64,000 nucleotides of DNA from Bacteroidia bacterium (GCA_025454955.1 JALONL010000018.1:34283-98282), one strand, 5' to 3'. Counted from the stretch's first letter, positions 44,501-53,752 are shown. Numbers and translations: made by a program. The notes: generated from the sequence alone by a model not told the origin.

Positions 44501-47500
44501 TCGATAATCAGGTTGCGTGTAGCCTGTACGCGGGGGCAAAGACTATTTACGGTAGTTCCGTTTGTGCCGTCGATGGTTACAAAGTCGGCACCGTTAAGAA
44601 TAATCATTGCCGTGGCGCTGGAGCCGGAGAATACGGAGGTAACGCCGGTTGCCGGTTTAATGGTAAGTGTGTTTACCGAACTCGAAAACGCGTTCTGGTT
44701 AACGGTAATTGGGTAGGTTTCGCCGGTGTAGGTGGCGTCAATGAGGCTGAAAATTACCGGGCCGCCAATGCAACTGTTGTTGTATGCGTTTACTGCGGCG
44801 GTAAGTGTGGGATAGAAGCCTGTAGCGCCTACGGTGTAAGTGCCGCTAAGCGTAAACGAAATCGGGTATGACGGAGGTGTGGTGGGAGGTGTGGTAACTG
44901 TATTTACATCTGTAGCCACCAAACCGGCCGAAGGATTTGCACCAATGTTGGGCGTGGGTGTTACCACGTCCTGTGCAATAATGTAATACGAAACCACATC
45001 GCCCTGGGTAAGTCCTCCCATCTGGAAGGCATTGATGGTAAACGACCAGGTTCCGTTTTGCGCGTTGCCGCTTACCAATGTGCCGGGATTGGATACATAG
45101 GCGTTGGCATTTTTGCGGAAGTATATACGCGGACGTAATGTACCGGTGGTGGGCACACCGCTAAGATCAATAATGGTGGCTGTGAGGGTGCGTGCGCTGC
45201 TGTCGCAGATAAAGCCAAGTGTAGTATAGGTGATTTGCGGCCCGATAATATCGAGCGGAACACCGTCGAATTCATCGGCACCAATATCGGGCAGGAATGC
45301 GCCGCCGTTTACTGATGGAATGGGGCCGGGGCGTACCTGGCTGTCGAAGTCGGTGGCAAAACCAACTATTGTCTGGCCGTTTGATTCGATGAGTGTGGGA
45401 GTAACGCCCATGTTGAGGTGAAGATCGCCACCGGGAGCGTTAAGGTAGTTTACGGTAATGTTGGAAAAGCTGTTTAAGTCGGAAGCCGATGCACCCTGCC
45501 AACCGGCAAAGGTTTGTGCGGTATTCCACCAGCCTATGCTGGCTGCGTTTGCATTAAGCACGTTGCTGTTTGACGCGTTGGCAGGCCAGCCGGTGGCAGA
45601 TGCGGCGGCAGCGCCAAAGTTGTTGGCAATGGCGCAATGCACGCCTGTGCCGCCACTGCGGGTGTTGGTGATAAGGTTGTTGCGAATGTCAACCGTAACC
45701 GTGCGGGCGGTTACTGAAAAATCGGTACGGGCAATGCCGAAGCTGGGTTGGGCACCTGCTGCCACAGTACCTTCAATGTTAATGGTGTTGAAGTAAATGC
45801 GGTCAAGCGGATCGGGAGTAGAGCCGTGGTTGGCCATAATACCTACAATGGCGCTGTTTGTGGTTTGCCCGTTGCCCAGCGAGATCATATTGTTTACTAT
45901 GGTTACCTGGGTGGTTCCCGAGCGAATTACAATACCGGAAATAATACTGGGTGCAGTGGCGGTTGTTGATGTACCTGCATTGGCTAAATTAAAAATCCGG
46001 TTGTTGCTGATGGTGGGGTTTGTGGCATTGCCAATTGCTATACCCACCACAAAGCTCTGGTTGGTTCCGGGATTGATATTTGAAATATTTGAAATGATAT
46101 TTCCGGATACGATTGAGTTTGTAGAGGTGCCCAGTTGAATGCCTAATGCACTGGAAGCACCGTTTGCAATGGTTGTATTGGCCGAGTTGGTAATCAGATT
46201 TGAAATAGAGTTGTTGGTGATATTGAATACAGCCGGGTTTCCTGAAGCCGCAGCCGTGGTAATACCCCGCACAAAACCAGTGGTTCCGGTACCGTAAGAG
46301 GCCATATTACGGATAATATTGTTGTTTATGGTTACTGCGGCAGAGGTGCTGGGCATGGCAATACCGGTTACCAGCGAGTTACCAGTGGTTAAGCCCGATG
46401 TGCCGCCACGGATATTGTCGGTAGTGGTGTTGCCGATAACGTTGTTGCTCACGTTAAGCGAAGTGGCAATGGCCGAAACGTTTATGGAAACCACACTTCC
46501 CGCCACTGTGGCCGTAATACCGGAGCAGGTAATGGCACCGAAAGTGTTGTTCTGAATAACATTTGTTCCCGACGACTGTGAATTGATACCCACCACGAGA
46601 CCACCCGATGTGGTGGAGGTGGCTACAATGGCACCAGTGCCTGTGGGCGAACCAAATACGTTTGGCACCGAAGTACCTACGTTTACCGAAGTAGAACCTA
46701 AAATATTAATACCGCAGAGAATACCGTTTTGTGTGGTAGCCCCGCTAGAGGTATTGAGTGAAATAGCTGTAACCGTATTTCCCTGAATGGATGAAACCGG
46801 TGTTGATGCGGCATTTATTTCAATGGCTGTAAAACGTGTGGCAATGGTACCTGCCATGGTATATACACCGGTGTTTGTAGGGGCGGCATAGCCAATGGTA
46901 TTGCCGGTAATGTTGTGGTTTGAGCCTGAGCCAATGGTAACACCTTTATGTGTATTGGCTGTGGTGTAGGTGCGGCTGGCAGTCTGGTAAAAACGGTTGT
47001 TGGTTACTGTCCAGTCTGTATTGCCCACACCTGCCAGAATACCTGCAGAGGCAGAAGCCGCACTGAAAAAATTGCTGATGCGGCAGTTGTTTACGGTGAT
47101 GTTGCTGTTTTCCTGCCCGATAATATTGGAGCCGGTTGACACAATATGATTCACCGGGAAGTTACCGGCGCTTTCTTCAAAAGTAATGTTGTTGAAAGAA
47201 AGCGAATCGTTGCCAAGTGCCGAGCCGGTGAGGATGAGCACAGTGCCCGAAGTGGCCAGCGTATTGGCCCCTCTGAGCGAAAGGTTTTGCATGGCAATAA
47301 TCCGGGCATCGTTCTGAAACTGAATGGTGGAGGCTGTGGTGGTGTTGGTGTTTTCAATAACCAGCGAATTGCCACCGGTGTTCAACCCATCAACCGCCAC
47401 ACGGTCGGCTCCATCGAAATTTACCACAGGCCCAACAATGTTGCCCGAAATACTGCGTGCACCGCCACCAGCAGGTGTAATGACTACGGTGTTCCATGTG

Positions 47501-47721
47501 CCGCTGTTTAGAACGGCTGTGGCTGGTTCTGTGGTATTTCCCACAATGGTTATAAGAATATTGGCTCCCGTTTGTGCGCTTGCGTTGATGGCCGCAAAGG
47601 CCACCCCAAGCGCGGGATACGTACCGTTGCCGGCCACGGCACCAGCCACGTTTACGTTTTGTGCATACACCGAGCCGCCAAGCAAAAGTGCAGCCGCAAG
47701 TTGCAGGGTAATTTTTTTCAT
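41560..47721 (-). CDS. Giant T9SS-exported surface protein with beta-helix arrays and SprB repeats
   Basis: A 2053-residue exported protein with signal peptide (to about 20, ending VYAQ). Two long parallel-beta-helix arrays, rich in N-N-x-I/V-x-N and ISNN repeats, cover about 25-820 and 950-1465. They are separated by an FN3-like segment (about 823-950). A choice-of-anchor-D/ASPM-like domain follows (about 1467-1587, FTIQNTGNSVLSIAGVTITG), then four SprB-type repeats (about 1590-1890, CFGDSTGTATVLVTGG and WSSGGTAATETGLGAG). The C-terminus (about 1980-2053) is a T9SS type A sorting domain beginning VYPNPNNGLF and ending YNVRIIDGNAVKVLRVIVQ. So it is secreted through the T9SS and is likely a surface adhesin or gliding factor. 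Confidence 0.93.
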   Translation of the reverse strand: MKKITLQLAAALLLGGSVYAQNVNVAGAVAGNGTYPALGVAFAAINASAQTGANILITIVGNTTEPATAVLNSGTWNTVVITPAGGGARSISGNIVGPVVNFDGADRVAVDGLNTGGNSLVIENTNTTTASTIQFQNDARIIAMQNLSLRGANTLATSGTVLILTGSALGNDSLSFNNITFEESAGNFPVNHIVSTGSNIIGQENSNITVNNCRISNFFSAASASAGILAGVGNTDWTVTNNRFYQTASRTYTTANTHKGVTIGSGSNHNITGNTIGYAAPTNTGVYTMAGTIATRFTAIEINAASTPVSSIQGNTVTAISLNTSSGATTQNGILCGINILGSTSVNVGTSVPNVFGSPTGTGAIVATSTTSGGLVVGINSQSSGTNVIQNNTFGAITCSGITATVAGSVVSINVSAIATSLNVSNNVIGNTTTDNIRGGTSGLTTGNSLVTGIAMPSTSAAVTINNNIIRNMASYGTGTTGFVRGITTAAASGNPAVFNITNNSISNLITNSANTTIANGASSALGIQLGTSTNSIVSGNIISNISNINPGTNQSFVVGIAIGNATNPTISNNRIFNLANAGTSTTATAPSIISGIVIRSGTTQVTIVNNMISLGNGQTTNSAIVGIMANHGSTPDPLDRIYFNTINIEGTVAAGAQPSFGIARTDFSVTARTVTVDIRNNLITNTRSGGTGVHCAIANNFGAAAASATGWPANASNSNVLNANAASIGWWNTAQTFAGWQGASASDLNSFSNITVNYLNAPGGDLHLNMGVTPTLIESNGQTIVGFATDFDSQVRPGPIPSVNGGAFLPDIGADEFDGVPLDIIGPQITYTTLGFICDSSARTLTATIIDLSGVPTTGTLRPRIYFRKNANAYVSNPGTLVSGNAQNGTWSFTINAFQMGGLTQGDVVSYYIIAQDVVTPTPNIGANPSAGLVATDVNTVTTPPTTPPSYPISFTLSGTYTVGATGFYPTLTAAVNAYNNSCIGGPVIFSLIDATYTGETYPITVNQNAFSSSVNTLTIKPATGVTSVFSGSSATAMIILNGADFVTIDGTNGTTVNSLCPRVQATRNLIIENTNTSTASAVVALTTNASGNAATNNRLMNSIIQGNGSLTTGVAINISGPTIGSGAGANGNNNNQIINNEVTRAQVGIFNAGSSATTRSSSNIYHLNELDSTGTFIIGRVGIMSLFEDGPSIQGNNIGNFNNSTSTDQIAIAVGNNAASNSVTVGAETINATISGNSINGVVQSNTFSAIGILVAATSTGTTTVTNNIVNRVFANGTAGDFACGIYYGGGAGQFNVFNNSVVVSGATLTGASQPNMAIGINGIVPPVDIRNNILVCAGSNGFNGNTGIGLAYTSTTGNYANLVSSNNDIFVNGTGAVIGRTNSLSAGTTHTALSNWQTETGRDLNSASVLPTFVSTTDLHLIAGSNPLLEDQGVVIASVTNDFDCNTRDLCSPDIGADELGTPREINVQGNSVNIVSGSTTTSAADSTSFGTQSVCAGVITRNFTIQNTGNSVLSIAGVTITGTNASDFTLTTSPAASVAAAGSTTFSITFNPSFNGLHTAVVNIASNDCNEAGYTFAIDGNGTQIATSAGAITNESCFGDSTGTATVLVTGGVAPITFLWSSGGTAATETGLGAGFYTVTATDANGCLSIQGFTITSPPQLTVSVSASTNVTCNGLSNGSATALAGGGSGSSTYAWSSGGTSATETGLAAGVYSVTATDSLGCTAIDSVTITQPDTLFLNLSSQTSPSCFGDTNATATVVATGGTAPYAYLWATGSTTASETGLGAGSFGVQVTDSLGCTDTISVIITQPNPLTISVASTNPSICNGIDGSIDLTVTDGTPGYTFQWSNSANTEDLAFIASGSYTCVVTDTNGCADSTTIILTDPAQPIVSIGSVQATICQDDASLTLTGTPAGGTFSGPGVTGNTFDPSTLSGTVTLTYTYTDTATLCQNSASTNILVDPCVGITENGTIQNASVYPNPNNGLFTISLGYTPGDAVTVEIFNSIGQQVDAFTMTSDNRNTDISMYESGIYNVRIIDGNAVKVLRVIVQ

Positions 47722-47858
47722 AGGAATTGGATTGTATAGTGCGGTTTTGACAGTGTTAAATTAGGACAAAATTTGCTTGCCCTAAACAATCAATGCAGAT
47801 TTAATCCCCGACAGGAAATTGAATACTGTTTGTTACAATTCATTCAACTCGGAAAATA

Positions 47859-49847
47859 TTATTTCACCAAAAAACGCTCGTTATAATGCACAGCGTTTCC
47901 GGCCAGACGTACCATATAAATTCCGCTGCCAAAGCCCGGGAGGTCAATGCTGAATTGCGTTTTTCCGCTGAAATCAGTCAGTTGTTTTTCCCACACCAGC
48001 TGCCCGGCCGAATTGTAGATTTGCAGACTGTAATTGTCTTTTACCGGCACATCAATTTTTAATATGCAATTTGTGGTGGCCGGATTGGGGAAAATGGCTA
48101 TCGGGCTTTGCTGTAATTGCGTTTCGTTTAATGAAGTCGTAATTACAATATCGGTGGCCAGCAGTGTGTCGTTTATGGTGTTCACCGTAATCAGGTTTTC
48201 CTGATTGTCGATTACACGAACACGGCTCAGAGTAATTGGAACAAGCATCGTATTTCCTGTTGCCAGTAATGCTGAAGTTGTGCTGAACGGAATTGTACAC
48301 AGCAGGCCGCTTCCGCTGATGTTGTTTTGTGTAATGCGAGTTACGGCCACATCAAGCTGGCCATATCCGCTCCGCAAAACTTTCACACCCATAATGTTGA
48401 AGTTAGGTGTGCCCAGCATTGATCCGGTGAGCGAAAGTGCCAGCGAATTTTCATCCACATAAGTGGGGTCAAAATTGATGGTGAATGCAATTCCATAAAC
48501 GTTGTTTGCCTGAATCGCGGCTGTGCCAAGCCGTATCTGCATTGCGCCTGCTGTGCTGGGTTGCATGGTATCCTGCACAAGCTGAATGCGCAGATCGGGA
48601 ACGTTCACTGAATAAACCGGTGCTGCAAGTCTGTTGTTGTGAACGTATCCGTAATTCAGAATTACAGCATTGGTATCGTTCAGTGTGATAAAGCTGTTGC
48701 CATCGCAGTCAACATGCTTGTGATTGACACCGCTGGGTGTTGATGTGGCCCAATTCGGCGAAGGTTGTCCGTACCAAAGCTGAGAAGCAGAAGGCCGCAC
48801 GGTTCCGATATTGCCGTTGGCCACGCCAATGGTAAGAATATCAAAGTTGTCGGCAGTGCCGTCGTCATTGGCATCGCCCGGCCACACATAATCGCACGAG
48901 TCATCAAGAATAATAATTTCAGTATCCGTACATCCTGTAGCATCGGTAAGCGTAACTGTAAACGGTCCCGAAGGAAGGTTAATGAAAGGCGGATTATACG
49001 TTGTTGGTGGCGGTCCGCTGTTGGCCACCAGTGTATAAGGCGGAGTTCCGCCTGCTGAGTTTACATTGATTACTCCCGAGGCTCCGTTGCAGGTTGACGG
49101 AATGGTGCTTGTTACTGTAACGGTTGGGGTAGGCGCAACTGTAACTGTAACAACAGCAGTTGTTGTGTAATTCAATGTTGCATCCACACAGGTAAGTGTG
49201 TATGTGGTGGTTGCTGTTGGCGATGCAATAACATTTGGCCCTGTAGCCGACGAAAGGCTGGCTGCCGGTGCCCATGTATAGTTGATGGTTGATGCATTGC
49301 AGGTTCCGGTTGTTGTACCGATCAGGTTGATGCTTCCGCTGCCGCAGATCAATGCTGAACCGGGTGAAATGCTTGCCACAAATGCACTCGGCGGCGGCGG
49401 ACTACCCGGAACAACAAATGATATAGGTTGTGTCCACGGACCAGTACTGCCTCCTGGACCGGTAGAATGCTCGCGGGCACGGAGGTAGTAAGTACCACCG
49501 GGGCATAAATTGGCAAATGCAATTTCAACAGGGAAATAGGGTTCAACTAAACAATAATCAGGAACACTCAGCGAATCGCGGTAAAACGGATAGGTATTCC
49601 AGAGCGGACTGTTGTTTGCCGGGGTGATACCGGTAAAACCATTGCTTAATTGTGATACTTCAACCTCCATGTAGTAAGGTCCGCATCCGCACGTAGCCGG
49701 GTCGGATGAGCCGTTTACCAAAATTTGTGTAGTGTTGCTGGTTACCGTAACATTGAGTAACGGCAATGCATGGCAAGCTTTTGCTTCACGCGCTCCAATA
49801 AAAAGGAACAGCAAAATTGCTAAGAGGAAGGGTAATTGTTTTTTCAT
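47859..49847 (-). CDS. T9SS-exported protein with cohesin-like and dockerin-like segments
   Basis: A 662-residue secreted protein. Signal peptide MKKQLPFLLAILLFLFIGAREAKA, then an Fn3/Ig-like part with Cys-rich segments (about 30-190) and Ig-like stretches with PTVTVTSTIPSTCNG (about 190-320). A DANDDGTADNFDILTI loop near 330 continues to GNSFITLNDTNAVILNYG near 390; together they look like a dockerin pair of EF-hand-like calcium loops. A beta-sandwich with VYGIAFTINFDPTYVDENS (about 440-560) resembles a cohesin. The C-terminus (about 590-662), from AIFPNPATTNCIL to YMVRLAGN, is a T9SS sorting domain. ATG 49847 is chosen because it starts the signal peptide. The role is probably in surface adhesion. 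Confidence 0.88.
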   Translation of the reverse strand: MKKQLPFLLAILLFLFIGAREAKACHALPLLNVTVTSNTTQILVNGSSDPATCGCGPYYMEVEVSQLSNGFTGITPANNSPLWNTYPFYRDSLSVPDYCLVEPYFPVEIAFANLCPGGTYYLRAREHSTGPGGSTGPWTQPISFVVPGSPPPPSAFVASISPGSALICGSGSINLIGTTTGTCNASTINYTWAPAASLSSATGPNVIASPTATTTYTLTCVDATLNYTTTAVVTVTVAPTPTVTVTSTIPSTCNGASGVINVNSAGGTPPYTLVANSGPPPTTYNPPFINLPSGPFTVTLTDATGCTDTEIIILDDSCDYVWPGDANDDGTADNFDILTIGVANGNIGTVRPSASQLWYGQPSPNWATSTPSGVNHKHVDCDGNSFITLNDTNAVILNYGYVHNNRLAAPVYSVNVPDLRIQLVQDTMQPSTAGAMQIRLGTAAIQANNVYGIAFTINFDPTYVDENSLALSLTGSMLGTPNFNIMGVKVLRSGYGQLDVAVTRITQNNISGSGLLCTIPFSTTSALLATGNTMLVPITLSRVRVIDNQENLITVNTINDTLLATDIVITTSLNETQLQQSPIAIFPNPATTNCILKIDVPVKDNYSLQIYNSAGQLVWEKQLTDFSGKTQFSIDLPGFGSGIYMVRLAGNAVHYNERFLVK

Positions 49848-49904
49848 GACGGGGTATTGTGTTTGCAATTGCAATTTACACCCATTATTAATCTGCACAA
49901 AAAA

Positions 49905-49940
49905 ACTGCGGCCAAAAATCAACTGATTTTTGGCCGCAGT
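49905..49940 (-). terminator. Terminator of the DPP-IV-like gene
   Basis: A 17-bp perfect stem, 49905-49921 with 49924-49940, followed on the minus strand by a T run; 21 bases after the stop at 49962. Confidence 0.8.
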
Positions 49941-49961
49941 ACTAATTTCAAAACATCAAAA

Positions 49962-52148
49962 TCAGGTAGATGAAATAATGTAGTTTGCAATTTTTGTTAG
50001 CAGGTGTACGCGGTCAATACCTGTTACATTATGCAAATGTCCGGGATACATAAAGTAATCGAGCTGCTTTTTCTTATCCACACAGGCTTTGGTAAACAGC
50101 AGGCTGTGCTGCCAAACCACCACATCATCACTGGTGCCGTGTATCATGAGGAGCTTGCCGGTGAGCTTGTCCGCATTTTCCACGAGGTTTGATTTTTTGT
50201 AGCCTTCGGGATTTTGTTGCGGCGTATCCATGTATCGCTCGGTGTACATGATTTCGTAGTAGCTCCAGTCAATTACCGGACCGCCGGCCACACCGGTTTT
50301 AAACAAACCTGCCTTGCGCGTCATAAGCGATGTGGTCATGAATCCGCCGTAACTCCAACCATATACAGCAAGGCGGTTTGCATTTATATACGATTTCGTT
50401 TTGAGGTATTCCACCCCTTTTTCCTGATCGTCTATTTCGGCCGAGCCAAGATTTCGGAATGTAGCCTGCTCAAAGTCTTTACCCCTGTTTTCAGAGCCAC
50501 GTCCGTCAACCGTAAATACCACAAAGCCCTGTTGCGCCATGTAGTAAAGAAACATGTCGGTGCCTCCCAGCCATGAGTTTGTGACCAGCTGTACGTTGGG
50601 GCCGTTATACACATACACCAGTGAAGGATATGATTTTGTAGAATCGAAGTTGGCGGGCATAATCATGCGGCACCAGAGCGGAGTTTTGTTGTCGGCAGCG
50701 GTAATGGTAAACAGGCGTACCTGGCACGGAGTGTATGCAGCCAGCGGATTTGACGCACGCAGCATTGTTTTTGCAGCACCTGATTTTACGTCGTTCACCG
50801 ACTGGATGCGGGGTGTGTTTACAGACGAGAAATTGTCGATGTAATGTGTGCCGGTTTTGTTGAATACTGCGTTGTGTACGCCGTCATCCTTGCTGAGCAG
50901 GGTAACTTTTCCGGTGGCGATTTCGGTTTTGTAAATGTGCCGTACAATACTGCCAAAAGGTGCGGCCTGAAAGTAGAGATTCATGTTTTTGACATCGAAA
51001 CCATATACGTCGGTAACGATGTACAGCGGCTCGGGCACAATGCCGGTGGCCGGAGTAAGGTTGCGAATCATTTTGCCATCGGTGCCGTAGAGGTAAATGG
51101 AATTTGCGCCGTCGCGTTCGCTTTGCCAGATAAACTGTGCGGGATTGTTGGGCACAAACTGCATGGCATGAAGCGGCTGCACATATTTCGTGTCTTTTTC
51201 TTCAAACAGAGTGGCTTCAAACATGCCTGTTTCGGCGTTGTAGCGATTCAGTTTCATGTAATTCTGATCGCGGTTGAGCACGGCAATGTAAATGCTTTTA
51301 TTGTCGGGGCTCCAGGCAATGTTGGTGAGGTATTGTTCTTTGGGTTCGCCGGTGTTGAGGAAAATTGTTTTTCCGGTAGTGAGGTTGTACACGCCAAGTG
51401 TAACGTGATGGCTTGCGGCACCGGCCATGGGGTATTTAATCATGTTTGCGGTGGCAGGCTGGTTGCCGATGTTCAGAATCGGATAATCAGTTACCATGGT
51501 CTGATCCATGCGGTAAAACGCCAGCAAATTGCCCGACGGCGACCAGAATATACCTTTTTCAATACCGAATTCTTCGCGGTGAACAGTGCTTCCGTTTACA
51601 ATGTTTTTTTCAGTGTCGCTGGTAACGGCTGTGGCTTCGTCGCTGCCGTTTTTAATTACGTACAGGTTGTTGTCGAGCGTGTAGGCAATATGTCCGCCAG
51701 CGGGCGATTCTTCGCTGTATCCGGCTGCATCGGGAATTACAGGCACAAATTTGTGGCTGGCTTTTCCGGCGCTCAGATCATAAGTTACAAGGTACGGCCC
51801 AGAGCGGAAAGTGAAGATTTTAGGCGATGTCCAGGTGATGATGGGAAATCTTTTCAGGCCGCCCAAAGCAGTTACCTGCATCGACTGAAGTTTCTGATTC
51901 AGTTCGCTCAGTGTGAGCACAGGTTTGGGCAGCGACTTTCCGGTGGCGGCATCGGTGAAGAGGGTTTCTTCGCCGTTGTTTATTTTTATAAATGCCACGG
52001 TGGTTTCGGAGTTCCAGGCAAGTTGCTGCAGGCGTTCGGGAGCAAGCGTATTTCGCTGGCGAAGCACGGCATCTTCAATGGTAAGCATTTGCTGCTGCGC
52101 CTGTAACGCAACTGTGCCAAGCAGGAGGGCAAGAATTACTTTTTTCAT
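49962..52148 (-). CDS. Dipeptidyl peptidase IV-like S9 serine peptidase
   Basis: A 728-residue exported peptidase of family S9B, which removes X-Pro or X-Ala dipeptides from peptide N-termini. Signal peptide MKKVILALLLGTVALQAQ, then an eight-bladed beta-propeller domain (about 25-470) and a C-terminal alpha/beta-hydrolase domain. The catalytic triad is visible as Ser in YGWSYGGFMT near residue 607, Asp in HGTSDDVVVW near 682 and His in YPGHLHNV near 714. A propeller substrate motif with paired Glu (VHREEFGIEKG near 190) is the DPP-IV signature. It lies 18 bases after a DUF493 gene, probably co-transcribed but functionally unrelated. Confidence 0.93.
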   Translation of the reverse strand: MKKVILALLLGTVALQAQQQMLTIEDAVLRQRNTLAPERLQQLAWNSETTVAFIKINNGEETLFTDAATGKSLPKPVLTLSELNQKLQSMQVTALGGLKRFPIITWTSPKIFTFRSGPYLVTYDLSAGKASHKFVPVIPDAAGYSEESPAGGHIAYTLDNNLYVIKNGSDEATAVTSDTEKNIVNGSTVHREEFGIEKGIFWSPSGNLLAFYRMDQTMVTDYPILNIGNQPATANMIKYPMAGAASHHVTLGVYNLTTGKTIFLNTGEPKEQYLTNIAWSPDNKSIYIAVLNRDQNYMKLNRYNAETGMFEATLFEEKDTKYVQPLHAMQFVPNNPAQFIWQSERDGANSIYLYGTDGKMIRNLTPATGIVPEPLYIVTDVYGFDVKNMNLYFQAAPFGSIVRHIYKTEIATGKVTLLSKDDGVHNAVFNKTGTHYIDNFSSVNTPRIQSVNDVKSGAAKTMLRASNPLAAYTPCQVRLFTITAADNKTPLWCRMIMPANFDSTKSYPSLVYVYNGPNVQLVTNSWLGGTDMFLYYMAQQGFVVFTVDGRGSENRGKDFEQATFRNLGSAEIDDQEKGVEYLKTKSYINANRLAVYGWSYGGFMTTSLMTRKAGLFKTGVAGGPVIDWSYYEIMYTERYMDTPQQNPEGYKKSNLVENADKLTGKLLMIHGTSDDVVVWQHSLLFTKACVDKKKQLDYFMYPGHLHNVTGIDRVHLLTKIANYIISST

Positions 52149-52166
52149 ATTGGTGTGCGGGTGTGG

Positions 52167-52439
52167 TTAAAGAGCAATAATTCCTTCAATAGACGATGCC
52201 TGCTGATAAACCATCAGTACATCATCTATGGTGAGCATTACTTCGCGGGCTGTAATGCTGGTGTATTTTCCGTTTGAAGAGGGCTGTCGCTTTACTTCTG
52301 CATCATCGCCAAACAAACTTTCAACCTGGGCTATCTTTTTATTGTCGGAGGGAACAATAAATTTAAACATGTACAGCGAGGGCCATTGCAGCTCGTTGAG
52401 TTGTTTGCGCAGTGCTTCGAAGTCAGGTTGTTTGTCCAT
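52167..52439 (-). CDS. DUF493 family protein (YbeD-like)
   Basis: A 90-residue protein that matches the YbeD/DUF493 fold: an alpha/beta ferredoxin-like ACT-type sandwich. Seen: SLYMFKFIVPSDNKKIAQVESLFG in the first strand-helix and SSNGKYTSITAREVMLTIDDVLMVYQQ in the second half. Role unknown; family members are thought to be small regulators. It overlaps the S4-protein stop by one base and precedes the DPP-IV-like gene. Confidence 0.85.
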   Translation of the reverse strand: MDKQPDFEALRKQLNELQWPSLYMFKFIVPSDNKKIAQVESLFGDDAEVKRQPSSNGKYTSITAREVMLTIDDVLMVYQQASSIEGIIAL

Positions 52440-52810
52440 CAGAGTATGTCGTTCATTTTGCGACGGTCGCGTTTTGTGGGGCGGCCTTTGGCCTGATGAA
52501 ACACCGGAGGGCCGAGTTCTTTCAGGTCGGTAATTTTTTGATATTCTTCGGGCGGTGTTAAATCTTCCATGTATTGTTCAACCAATTTGGCACCTACCCG
52601 TGCAGGAGGAAAGGCCAGTACTTTTACCGTTTTGGTAATTACACTGTATCTGAAACTGATGATATCGCCGGGTTTGAGTTCTCTGGCCGGTTTCAATACA
52701 TCGCCGTTCAGCTTTACTTTTCCGCCTTTGCAGGCATCGGCAGCCAGTGTGCGGGTTTTGTAGAGCCTTACACACCAGAGCCATTTATCGGCACGTTTTG
52801 ATTCGTTCAT
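52439..52810 (-). CDS. S4-domain heat-shock-like protein (Hsp15/YrfH type)
   Basis: A 123-residue protein with an N-terminal S4 domain (about 1-60): RADKWLWCVRLYKTRTLAADACKGGKVKLNGDVLKPARELKPGD, the motif of Hsp15, which rescues stalled 50S subunits bearing peptidyl-tRNA. A basic C-terminal tail (RPTKRDRRKMNDIL) supports rRNA binding. The gene starts a minus-strand operon with DUF493 and the DPP-IV-like peptidase, and lies divergent from the bestrophin gene. A TATCTTTA octamer stands about 20 nt upstream as a possible -7 element. Confidence 0.88.
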   Translation of the reverse strand: MNESKRADKWLWCVRLYKTRTLAADACKGGKVKLNGDVLKPARELKPGDIISFRYSVITKTVKVLAFPPARVGAKLVEQYMEDLTPPEEYQKITDLKELGPPVFHQAKGRPTKRDRRKMNDIL

Positions 52811-52879
52811 GGAAAATTTCAGCGGTAAAGATAAGTTTATCCCTCACATCTTGTAAATTCAACCTTCCAAACAGCACTT

Positions 52880-53752
52880 ATGATTACGTATAATCCGAAG
52901 AACTGGATACAGCTCATTTTTGGCCTTCACCGCAGCGATACATTCCGCATTCTTATACCAGCCATGCTGGGCATTGCATTGTACAGTACATTGGTGGCTT
53001 ATGTGGAAATCGAAATACTCGATATGCGGTTTAAAAGTTCGGTTACCATGCACTCGCTCATGGGTTTTGTGCTTTCCATGCTGTTGGTGTTCCGCACCAA
53101 TACTGCATACGACCGCTGGTGGGAAGGACGAAGGCTTTGGGGCGTTTTTGTGAATCATTCGCGCAGTTTAACCATTAAAGTGCATACTTTTCTGCCGGAA
53201 TCTGCTGCTGATGAACGCGAACGGTTCAGGGTATTATTCAGTAATTATTTTTTTGCCTGCCGCGATCATCTGCGTCTTGTTAAAACAAACAATGAATGGG
53301 AGACGCATCCGGCCATTGATAATGCTGTATTTCTTACCAAAGATCATGTGCCCAATGCATTGTTGCTCGAAATAACAAGGCTTATAAATAGTTTTGAAGT
53401 AAACGGCCTTATTGATAAAACCCGTTTGCTGATGTGTAACGATGAAATTCGTTCAATGGCCGAAGCAATGGGTGCCTGCGAACGAATACGAAACACGCCC
53501 ATTCCGTATTCGTACAGCATGTTTCTGAAAAAAATAATCTTCTTTTACACGCTTACCATGCCTTTCGGTTTTGTAACCGACTTTAAATACGTGATGATTC
53601 CCATTACGGTGTTCATTTTCTATGTATTCACCAGCATCGAACTGCTTGCCGAGGAAATTGAAGATCCGTTTGGAAACGATGTAAACGATTTACCCACCGA
53701 CGAACTGGCTGTGAAAATACGATCGGCCATGTCTGAAATTTTAAAATCATGA
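52880..53752 (+). CDS. Bestrophin-family ion channel
   Basis: A 290-residue membrane protein of the bestrophin/UPF0187 (YneE) family. The features are FRILIPAMLGIALYSTL near residue 22, the highly conserved LLVFRTNTAYDRWWEGR near 72-88 and a PFGFVTDFKYVMIPITVFIFYVFTSIELLAEEIEDPFG segment near 225-262, including the ExxxDPFG-like motif. Bacterial homologues form pentameric channels for anions or Na+. It overlaps the next gene by four bases (ATGA), which makes the small nucleic-acid-binding-like protein its translational neighbour. Confidence 0.92.
   Translation: MITYNPKNWIQLIFGLHRSDTFRILIPAMLGIALYSTLVAYVEIEILDMRFKSSVTMHSLMGFVLSMLLVFRTNTAYDRWWEGRRLWGVFVNHSRSLTIKVHTFLPESAADERERFRVLFSNYFFACRDHLRLVKTNNEWETHPAIDNAVFLTKDHVPNALLLEITRLINSFEVNGLIDKTRLLMCNDEIRSMAEAMGACERIRNTPIPYSYSMFLKKIIFFYTLTMPFGFVTDFKYVMIPITVFIFYVFTSIELLAEEIEDPFGNDVNDLPTDELAVKIRSAMSEILKS

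Noticed and set aside
41560..47721. Many 60-160-codon plus-strand frames within the giant gene
   Set aside because: They are shadows of the repetitive Thr/Asn/Gly-rich coding sequence on the minus strand.
50844..52106. A 420-codon open frame on the plus strand
   Set aside because: It is antisense to the DPP-IV-like gene, whose S9 catalytic motifs are clear; the plus-strand translation has no domain.
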